Source: Saprospirales bacterium (GTDB taxonomy: Bacteria; Bacteroidota; Bacteroidia; Chitinophagales; JADIYW01). Taken from it: a stretch of DNA of 64,000 nucleotides. Each line of letters starts with the position of its first letter. Position 1 is the stretch's first letter. Under the pieces are notes generated by a model. It searched no databases. It saw only the letters and a program-made list of their open reading frames with translations, and had not been told where the DNA came from. The stretch is from assembly GCA_016711605.1 (NCBI GenBank), contig JADJSS010000011.1:124001-188000 (forward strand), written 5' to 3'. This document shows positions 56,539-64,000 of the stretch, one piece after another. The position numbers and the translations under genes are program-made.

Positions 56539-58499
56539 TTAAATATAACGGAGAAATTTCTTTTTATATGTAAAAATTGATTCAGGAACTTTTACAAATA
56601 CTTTCACAGGATTTAAAATGCCTTTTGTCCATTCCAATTCAACTTTATTTCCCGTTAAAAATATGTTTTCAATTTCTGTGCCAGAAAAAAAATGGCCACT
56701 GGTACCTGCAATTGCAAATGGCGAATATCCAACAGTTAGCAAGCATTTAGAGGTATGTTTTTTTATTTCTATATTCTTATCACCTTTTACTAATTCTTGC
56801 GAAACATTATCAAAGAATAAATTATTCGGCAACTTGTACATTTTTGCACTATCACTTGTGTTGATGAGCACTAAATAATATTTATCATTGATTCTAAAAT
56901 TAATGATGTAAAATTCGTTTGAGTAATTTACTTGCACATCTTGAATAGACATTAATGGAAAAATAGATTTATATAATACCAAGGTTTTTGCATCGTATTC
57001 ACTAATATTATCTGATGTAAACAATAAATGACCAAACAATAAATTGGCTAAGAGCAACGAATATTTTTCTTCGAATGATAAAGTCGTTTTATTTTTTCTC
57101 AGGATAAATACATCAGGATCGTTCCAAAACCATTTTCCAGAAAGATGTCTTCTGTTAATCGTGTTATGAATGGCATTTAATGTTGAAGGTCGCTCACGTG
57201 CACGAGCCCATTTCAACAACTTAAAATCCCAACTTAAGTGAATATCAGGTCCAATTCTGCAATATTCGGTAGTACCATTTGCAGGCAACAATGGAACACC
57301 GCAACCTAAAATCATTTTATCGTCAACACATTCGCGCAGAAACTGCATTGCTTCGTACATAATTTGTCCGCGTGATTTACCATTTCGAGCTATCAACGCA
57401 GTTCCATAAAGGAAATCTAATTTTACCAAATCAAAATTCCATTCAATTAAAATTGTATGAAATACTTTTTTTAAATAATCGCGTACTTCATCCAGATAAA
57501 AATCCAATGCATAAAACCAATAACTCCAAGCTGGATTGAAACCGATTTTTAGAAATTTCCCTTTATCATCTTTTAAAATCCAATGTGGTTTTTCTTTCAC
57601 AATAAACGAATTTTGTTCGCATGCAAAAGGTGCCAGCCACAAACCAGCTTTTATGTTTTTTTCTTTAATTTTTTCTACGATATTTTTTAAACCATTCGGA
57701 AATTTATCATTAAAATTCAGCCAATCACCTACTGCTTTTTGCCATCCATCATCAATTTGAAAAATTTCAATTGGCACGTTATTATTGATAAATGCATCTA
57801 AATTATCCTGAATAATTTTTTCAGAAATATTGGTGTAATAATAATACCAACTCGTCCAGCCAATGGCTGGTTTCGCATGTATTTGTTTTAATTGTTGTAA
57901 TTGAAAATAAGATTGAAAGCAAATAAATTCAAAATGTTCGCAACTATAAAAATCAAGCAAAGTCGTGCAGTTTTCAATTATCAATCCTTCACAATCTTTT
58001 TTAATAATTAATTTATTTTCGTTTGCATGGTGTTCAAAAATAGTATAACCAATTGCATCGTTTAGCGATCCTAAAAAAAGTATTCTGCGTTTTGGAAGTT
58101 TTATGTAAGTGTAGGTAAAACTGTGTACTACGCCTTTTTGTTTTTGTACGAATAAAACAAACCATCACCATAAGCTTCACCAATCGCTTTTATTCCACGA
58201 CGCTGAGCTTTTAATTTTTCTGTTTTATTAAAAAGTTTAGTTTCAGTCCAGGATTGAAAACCATTGCAAAAGATATCGTTGGTGTTGGAATAATCGATTT
58301 TTGTTTCAATAAAAAAATCAACTAATTCAATTTTATTTTTTTGTTGAACAACAGTTTGATATCGTTTTCCATCTTCAGCATCTTCCAATAAAAATTCAAT
58401 TTTTAAATCTTGATTTTCAAAAACTGAAAAATCTGCAGACTCAATCCTATTTATTTGTTCTTGACTTTTGTAAATTAATGTATATCGTTGGAATTGCAT
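56539..58499 (-). CDS. GH36-type alpha-galactosidase, split by one frameshift
   Basis: Hydrolyses terminal alpha-1,6-galactosides (melibiose, raffinose). About 650 residues when the frames at 58499-58128 and 57984-56539 are joined. The gap reads open as KGVVHSFTYTYIKLPKRRI... if one A is added to the run at about 58140. The N-terminal beta-supersandwich has NGFQSWTE. The (beta/alpha)8 domain has QIDDGWQKAVGDW, LVKLDFLYG (nucleophile Asp in KLD) and IGPDIHLSWD (acid/base region). Chain length is a little short for GH36. No transporter lies next to it, so the substrate source is unknown. Confidence 0.85.
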
Positions 58500-58650
58500 G
58501 TTTGAATAACTTGAGTAAAAATTTTATCTTGTAGCAAATTTACATAAAATGAGCGTAATGAAATTGCATATAAAATAGAAATGATTAACTGTGAATTCTA
58601 TCCAAAATTTCGGAATGCTCCATTAAAAACAATAAAAAAACAAAGATAAA

Positions 58651-59547
58651 ATGTCTATCAAAAATATAACTGTAATTGGTTCTGGAACTATGGGAAACGG
58701 TATTGCACATGTTTGCGCGCAATTTGGATATAATGTTTCGTTAGTTGATATTGCACAAACTGCTTTAGATAAAGCAATCGTTACTATTACAAAATATCTC
58801 GACCGACAAGTGCAAAAGCAAACACTTACCGAAGAACAAAAGCAGCAAACGCTTGCAAATATTAAAACGTTCACTTCTGTAAAAGATTGCGCACCAAGTA
58901 GTGATTTAGTGATTGAAGCTGCTTCTGAAAATTTTTCCATCAAAGAAAAAATATTTAAAGAACTCGATGAGATTTGTGCACCACATTGTATTTTAGCAAG
59001 TAATACTTCTTCAATTTCCATTACCAAAATCGGTGCAGTAACCAAACGTCCAGATAAAGTAATTGGTATGCATTTCATGAATCCAGTTCCTGTGATGAAA
59101 CTCGTAGAAGTGATTCGTGGTTACGCAACTTCTACTGAAACAAATAGTTTAGTGTTTGATGTTTCAAAAAATCTGCAAAAAATTCCTGTAGAAGTAAATG
59201 ATTATCCCGGTTTTGTAGCCAATCGAATTTTAATGCCGATGATCAACGAAGCGATTTATACGTTGTTTGAAAATGTTGCAGGTGTTTATGAAATTGATAC
59301 CGTGATGAAATTAGGTATGGCGCATCCAATGGGTCCATTGCAACTAGCTGATTTTATTGGCTTAGACGTATGCTTAGCGATTTTACGCGTATTGCATGAC
59401 GGCTTTGGAAATCCAAAATACGCACCTTGTCCGTTGTTGGTGAATATGGTGACTGCAGGTTATTTAGGTGCAAAAAGTGGCGAAGGTTTTTACAAATACG
59501 AAGCAGGTAGCAAGGAATTAGTAGTGAGTAAAATGTTTACGAAATGA
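58651..59547 (+). CDS. hbd: 3-hydroxyacyl-CoA (3-hydroxybutyryl-CoA) dehydrogenase
   Basis: NAD-dependent oxidation of 3-hydroxyacyl-CoA in beta-oxidation or butyrate-type metabolism. The 298-residue protein has the dinucleotide loop GSGTMGNGIAH (10-20), the substrate signature GMHFMNPVPVMKLVEVIRG (about 138-157) and NDYPGFVANRILMPMINEA. Length is standard. It precedes the acyl-CoA dehydrogenase by 120 bases, and ETF at 33.5 kb is the electron acceptor of that enzyme. Confidence 0.95.
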   Translation: MSIKNITVIGSGTMGNGIAHVCAQFGYNVSLVDIAQTALDKAIVTITKYLDRQVQKQTLTEEQKQQTLANIKTFTSVKDCAPSSDLVIEAASENFSIKEKIFKELDEICAPHCILASNTSSISITKIGAVTKRPDKVIGMHFMNPVPVMKLVEVIRGYATSTETNSLVFDVSKNLQKIPVEVNDYPGFVANRILMPMINEAIYTLFENVAGVYEIDTVMKLGMAHPMGPLQLADFIGLDVCLAILRVLHDGFGNPKYAPCPLLVNMVTAGYLGAKSGEGFYKYEAGSKELVVSKMFTK

Positions 59548-59667
59548 ATAAGCAATAAATAATAAAATTAAATAGTTCCATGAAATGCCATTAGATAAAT
59601 TTCAACTTTTGAAAATGTTTACATGGCATTCCATCTACACCATTAATAAAATAATAAAAAGCAATAG

Positions 59668-61214
59668 ATGAAATCACAATACTTTACAGAAGAACACGAA
59701 TTATTCCGCGACAGCGTAAAACAATTTGTAGCCAAAGAAATTTTGCCTTTCGGAAATCAATGGGAAAAAGACGAAAAAATTCCACGTGATTTATTTATGA
59801 AGTTAGGTGAACAAGGTTTTTTGGGTATCAACCACGATGAACAATTTGGTGGTTCAAAAGCAGATATTTTTTATACCTGTGCATATTTGGAAGAACTGGC
59901 GAAAAGCAATTACGCAGGTGTTTGTGCTGCAGTGAGTGTGCATCAATATATGGCTACCAACCACATTGCAGAAGCTGGCAGCGATGAATTAAAAGAACGC
60001 TTTTTGCGTCCATCGATTGAAGGAAAAAAAGTAGGTGCTATTGCGGTGACCGAACCATTTGGCGGCTCTGATGTGCAGTCGATGCGCACTACTGCTGTAA
60101 AAGATGGCGACCATTATGTTATTAATGGTTCTAAAACATTTATAACGAACGGACATTTCTGCGATTTTGTAGTCGTGGCTTGCAAAACTGATTTGAACGC
60201 AGGAATCAACGGCATCAGCTTAATTGTGGTAGAACGCGGAACGCCTGGTTTCTCTTCTACTCAATTGAAAAAAATCGGCTGGCATTCTTCTGATACTGGT
60301 GAGCTGGCGTTTGATAATGTGCGTGTTCCAATTTCTAATATTGTTGGAAAAGAAGGCATGGGTTTTTTTATATCATGGAAAGTTTTCAGTTAGAGCGTTT
60401 AGTGGCTGGCATTTTAGGTGTTGGTGGTGCCGAAGCTTGTTTGGAAGAAACACTGAAATACATGAATGAGCGCGAAGCATTTGGCAGACAAATCAAAAAA
60501 TTTCAGGTACTGCGCCACGATATGGTTCAGTTATATACGGAACTGGAAGCAGGAAAACAAATGACGTATAATGCATGCTGGCTATATCAAAACGGTGAAA
60601 TTCCGGTGAAAGAATGCTCAATGGTGAAGTTGTATATGACAGAACTCGGCAATAAAATAGTAGATAAATGTTTGCAGATGTTTGGTGGTTATGGTTATAT
60701 GGAAGATTTCCCAATTGCACGAGCGTATCGCGATGCGCGTGTAGGTACAATTGTTGGCGGCACCACACAAATTATGCGCGAAATTTTATCGAAGATAATT
60801 ATTGATGATGTTCGATATAAAAAAGTGTATTCTAATCCTGAAGAAATAAAATCTGCCTCCACGACTGCTGCACCGGAAAAAAACTGGGGCAATCCGCAAA
60901 CGGCAAAAGAAATTATTTTATCGATTCCATTACGCATTAAAAAAGATAAAGCAGCATCTTATTCTACGGTTTTTCAATTTGATATTGCAGGTGAAACTGG
61001 CGGACAATACACGTTGAACGTAAAAGACGGAGAAGCTAAAGTAGAAGAAGGATTAAACGGTACAGCAGAATGTGTGATTACTACAGATGCAAAAACCTAT
61101 GAAGATATTGAGCTTGGCAGAATGGATCCGACGATGGCGTTCATGGGTGGCCAAATTCGTGTTTCAAATATTGCCGCGATGATGCAGTTTGCGAAGATGT
61201 TTCATAGAGTGTAA
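59668..61214 (+). CDS. Acyl-CoA dehydrogenase with C-terminal SCP2 domain, split by one frameshift
   Basis: Flavoenzyme that makes a trans-2-enoyl-CoA and passes electrons to ETF. Frames 59668-60393 and 60375-61214 overlap at GKEGMGFF/YIMESFQLERL: one missing T in the T-run near 60365 breaks the chain. Joined length is about 515 residues. Residues 1-385 are the ACAD domain (AVTEPFGGSDVQSMRT, NGSKTFITNGHFCDF, FGGYGYMEDFPIARAYRDARVGTIVGGTTQIMREI). After an Ala/Pro linker (KSASTTAAPEKNW), the last ~110 residues (FQFDIAGETGGQYTLNVKDGEAKVEEG, YEDIELGRMDPTMAFMGGQIRVSN) are an SCP2 sterol-carrier lipid-binding domain. The fusion is uncommon for an ACAD. Confidence 0.88.
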
Positions 61215-61229
61215 TAATTGAACACATTT

Positions 61230-61888
61230 TTTTTAACCGCAAAGTAAGCTAAGGTTTACGCAAAGAATGCGAAGATTTTAGAAAAAATAATATCAATCAT
61301 AATCATCAACAAATCTGTGGTTCAGACAATTTTAACCGCAAAGTACGCTAAGAATTACGCAAAGAATGCGAAGATTTTAAGAAGAAATTTAAGAATGAAA
61401 GAAAAATCATATCAATCATAATCATCAACTAAATCTGTGGTTCAGACAATTTTAACGCAAAGTACGCTAAGAATTACGCAAAGAATGCGAAGATTTTAAG
61501 AAGAAATTTAAGAATGAAAGAAAAATCATATCAATCATAATCATCAACTAAATCTGTGGTTCAGACAATTTTAACGCAAAGTACGCTAAGAATTACGCAA
61601 AGAATGCGAAGATTTTAAGAAGAAATTTAAGAATGAAAGAAAAATCATGTCAATCATAAATATCAACTAAATCTGTGGTTCAGACAATTTTAACGCAAAG
61701 AACGCTAAGAATTACGCAAAGTGTGCAAAGGTTTTTAAGGAAAAAATTAAGAGTTGAAGTAAGAATAATACTACACAATTCAACTTTTTTTTTGAACCAC
61801 AAAAGTTCCGAAGTTTCGGAACAAAAGAAAACAAAAGAAAAATCATGTAAATCATAATAATCAACTAAATCAGCGGTTCAGACAATTA
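61230..61888. repeat. Tandem intergenic repeat, five units of about 119 bp plus a degraded sixth
   Basis: Units begin TTTTAACCGCAAAG or TTTTAACGCAAAG at 61231, 61330, 61450, 61569 and 61688 (steps of 99, 120, 119 and 119 bases). Each contains ACGCTAAGAATTACGCAAAG, GAATGCGAAGATTTTAAG, TCAATCATAATCATCAACT and AAATCTGTGGTTCAGACAA. A degraded sixth unit ends at 61888, where the next gene's stop codon lies. The inner units differ by only a few bases. The sub-repeat words GCAAAG and ACGC are typical of intergenic DNA in this phylum. Confidence 0.92.
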
Positions 61889-63369
61889 TTTCTTCGCCAG
61901 ATCCACGAAAATGTCCCAAAGAACATCGTAAGGCATAATTTCCCAATCGGCAATGATATAGGTATTGAGTTTTCGGAGTTCTGCAATTTCTTTCCAATCG
62001 GCTTTTTTCATGGCTTTGCCGTCAAAACCTTCTTTTTCGGCTTTTAGCAGTAAACTTAAAAATAAGTGGTTTCGTTTGTAGGTATTATCGTTTAAATAAC
62101 GTGTTCGATAGCCACGCAAACCATCCATTTTCTGGAAAATGATATTGTATTCGCCTCGCGCAAACTGAAACAATAACTCCACAATTCGAATAGCGAAATT
62201 GTAACCACCTTTGTCGCGTGTATTAACTGGCACATCGTTTAAAAATTTTGCCAAACTGAATTTATAATCACCATTATTTAAATAGCTATCCATAAACACC
62301 AAATACGCATGGTGGATTTTCCATTTTTCTGTGAGCTCTTCTACCTGGCGTTTATAAAATTTATTGACTAATACCGATTCATACACTTCGTTTGCTTCTA
62401 TAATTTTATTGCCTTGTAAGTACAATTTGAATTCAAATTCTTTTAAAACAAACCAATTATAGCCATTTTCCTGCGGAAAGAAAGAAGTATCTTTTTTATA
62501 AAGTGTTAAACCATCTTCATATTTCCTTAGATGTAAAAAAGATTTTAATCGGTATAAAAGAATAACTAATTTTTTTGAATTATTATATACATAAAATTAT
62601 TTTATTAAATATTTTCAATTTTATCACATAAATGATAATTGTATCTAAACTTCCAATATTTTCTTCATATAATAATTTAGAATAATAAAAATAATATACA
62701 ATTTCATCATTATCAATTTTATTGACAATATTTTCTAATTCAAAATACACAATTTTAATTTTACTAATAAGTTTCATTAATGGGTTGCGATGAAGTAAAC
62801 TGCAACATTATTTCATTATAAATTTGACGTGAATCAAGTTCATTTTTATTATATTCAGAATAAAGTACATAGTTTGCTTTTTCATCATAATATTTTTTGA
62901 TTTTCCTCTTAAACTATAATAAGTAGTTAAATAATAAGAATATTTAATTAAAATGTCATAAAATTTATATTTTAAACAAATTGAATAATGATCTTTAATT
63001 AATTCAATAACTAAATTTGATGTTCCAGTAATTTTAACCAAAACTTCAATAGTTTGAAAATCTGTAATACATTCATAATAAACTCTTCCTGCGTCATTAT
63101 TAAAGAGTTCGTCTTTATTGAAAAGTAAAATAGTTTTAACTAGTTTACTTTTTAACTCGACTTTAACATCTTAAACCGTGTATCCTTTTATTAGTACCAT
63201 ACAATATTTTCCTGCTCGTCATCATTTTTTATTTTCCGCTTTCAATGCCGCTATATAGCTGATAGTATAAATTGGTATTGTCTTTATTTAAAAAAGTTTT
63301 ATCGAACACATCTATTTTAGAAAGCCGTTTTCTGTTTACAATTTTGGTTAATTCTATGAGCGTATCCAT
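61886..63369 (-). pseudogene. Decayed ~490-residue protein of a Bacteroidota multicopy family
   Basis: Fragments in several frames line up into one long protein: MDTLIELTKIVNRKRLSKIDVFDKTFL (63369 on), then FNKDELFNNDAGRVYYECITDFQ, YDILIKYSYYLTTYYSLRGKSK, YFYYSKLLYEENIGSLD, KKLVILLYRLKSFLHLRKYED, ending IIADWEIMPYDVLWDIFVDLAKK at 61886. The pattern (start ELI-IxxKKRLSKIDVFDK, end ...PYxxLW) is one I recall from helical-repeat proteins present in many copies in Chitinophagales/Cytophagales. At least four frame breaks and stops interrupt it. The last 540 bases (to 62425) remain open. Function unknown. Confidence 0.62.
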
Positions 63370-63414
63370 TAATGTTATATTTTTAACCAAATATATACAC
63401 TTAAAGCTTGACAA

Positions 63415-63767
63415 ACAATTAATTAAGAATATAAATTTGTATTTTACTATGTTGTATTTTAAACATTATAGAATATTTATTATTATTTCAATAATGCATC
63501 TTTACAGTATTAGTTTAGTTTAAAAGGTTGCGCAACCAATTTATTGATTACAAATGGCGGATGCTGAAAGCCATTGATTTTATAAGGTATAAAAAAATAC
63601 AAACGCTAAAAAAAAAAACTAATAAACTTTTAATTTTCACCCTAAACTGAGACTTGTGACTATGGCGGGTGGCGCATACAAGCAAGGATTGAGGCCCTTG
63701 GTTTTGTTGTATTACAAATATACTATTTAGAATTAAAACAGAGTAAGCTAATTTTAAATAGTAAAAA
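63415..63767. other. Gene-free stretch with one GC-rich block
   Basis: Mostly AT-rich noncoding sequence. An unusually G+C-rich block at about 63645-63705 (ACTGAGACTTGTGACTATGG, then GCGGGTGGCGCATACAAGC and so on) stands out. No gene or hairpin explains it. A minus-strand frame across it (63853-63548) shows no family features. Confidence 0.5.
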
Positions 63768-64000
63768 ATGAAAAATTTAAAGATTTTTGTAGTTATTGTA
63801 TTAATAACTTTCGCATTTATTGCATGTAAAGTAAATGTAAACTCAACACACATTTGATGTTACTAAGTCTTTTCAGGCAAAAAGTTGTAACTGCATTAAA
63901 AAGTACCAAAATGTATTCAAACGATGAAATTAATTTACTAAAATCAGTGTCGTTACATTCGAAGACAAATTTAGAGGATTTAATAATCACGCCTCGTTAC
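63768..64000 (+). CDS. Start of a lipoprotein gene (runs off the window, probable frameshift)
   Basis: Starts MKNLKIFVVIVLITFAFIAC, a clear lipoprotein signal ending in FIAC (lipid-modified Cys at residue 20). The frame stops after 29 residues at 63857, but the +1 frame is open from there to the end of the window (HLMLLSLFRQKVV...). One inserted or lost base near 63845 would continue the gene. Family unknown because the body is outside the window. Confidence 0.5.

Noticed and set aside
4965..60365. Programmed frameshifting or recoding as the cause of the split genes
   Set aside because: Breaks lie in unrelated core genes in plain homopolymers, without slippery-site plus stem-loop structure. 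Indel error or mutation is simpler.
61230..61888. CRISPR array
   Set aside because: Whole 119-base units repeat, without constant repeats separated by unique spacers, and no cas genes are near.
63548..63853. Minus-strand frame over the GC-rich block
   Set aside because: Low-complexity translation, no family features, and it overlaps the plus-strand lipoprotein start.

Overview
The window is a stretch of an AT-rich (roughly one-third G+C by eye) Bacteroidota chromosome. The evidence is type IX secretion cargo with both sorting-domain types, upstream regions with TAnnTTTG -7 boxes and no clear Shine-Dalgarno, the carboxynorspermidine route to polyamines, a CarboxypepD_reg/TonB-type outer-membrane receptor, and hut, ETF and beta-oxidation genes. 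It looks like a free-living, aerobic, amino-acid- and fatty-acid-using member of the Chitinophagales/Saprospirales side of the phylum. That placement is inference.

Layout: (1) 1-5270: MlaE/MlaF lipid-transport permease and ATPase, succinyl-CoA ligase alpha subunit, a large VWA-like membrane protein and a small outer-membrane barrel protein (frameshifted). (2) 5322-13706, minus strand: two YkvA-like proteins, carboxynorspermidine decarboxylase, adenine deaminase, a saccharopine-dehydrogenase-type carboxynorspermidine synthase, a small anti-sigma-like membrane protein, an O6-alkylguanine repair protein, an epimerase and an acyltransferase. (3) 13799-23342: a PI-PLC-like lipoprotein, then a 7.8-kb secreted repeat protein with about 23 near-identical 51-residue repeats and a type-B T9SS tail, then a DUF4397-like lipoprotein. 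(4) 23431-30386: the histidine-utilisation genes hutU and hutH, pushed apart by a sulfotransferase, an NAD(P)HX dehydratase, a membrane protein and a RhuM-family protein. Two extra diverged copies of the 3' tail of hutH lie among these inserted genes. (5) 30421-41849: tilS, a YbjN-like protein, a decayed gene, etfB-etfA, a T9SS type-A cargo protein, a CPBP protease, a bifunctional nuclease, two paralogous secreted proteins and an RlmK-like methyltransferase. (6) 41868-48795: a truncated membrane protein, a gene-poor repeat-bearing gap, a crotonase, a type-II NADH dehydrogenase, an FkbM methyltransferase, pyrB, pyrR and an RRM protein. (7) 48779-51449: a serine hydrolase and a tRNA-Arg(TCT) gene, both partly duplicated around a dead tyrosine-recombinase gene. 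(8) 51558-61214: ung, a DUF423 protein, a TonB-type receptor, a TPR protein, a GH36 alpha-galactosidase, 3-hydroxybutyryl-CoA dehydrogenase and an acyl-CoA dehydrogenase with an SCP2 tail. (9) 61230-64000: a tandem intergenic repeat, a heavily broken ~500-residue protein and the start of a lipoprotein.

Metabolic links: ETF (33.5-35.2 kb), the crotonase, 3-hydroxyacyl-CoA dehydrogenase, acyl-CoA dehydrogenase and NDH-2 would together carry beta-oxidation electrons to the quinone pool. hutH and hutU make the first two steps of histidine breakdown. The two polyamine genes make sym-norspermidine or spermidine without decarboxylated S-adenosylmethionine.

The two most interesting structures are both 3'-end duplications: the hutH tail is present three times (28.8, 27.7 and 26.1 kb), and the tRNA-Arg 3' half is present twice with an integrase fossil between the copies. 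Both look like attachment-site scars. A caution applies throughout: at least ten otherwise intact genes are broken by single-base indels, mostly in homopolymers. The assembly may carry uncorrected indel errors, so 'pseudogene' calls based on one frameshift are provisional.
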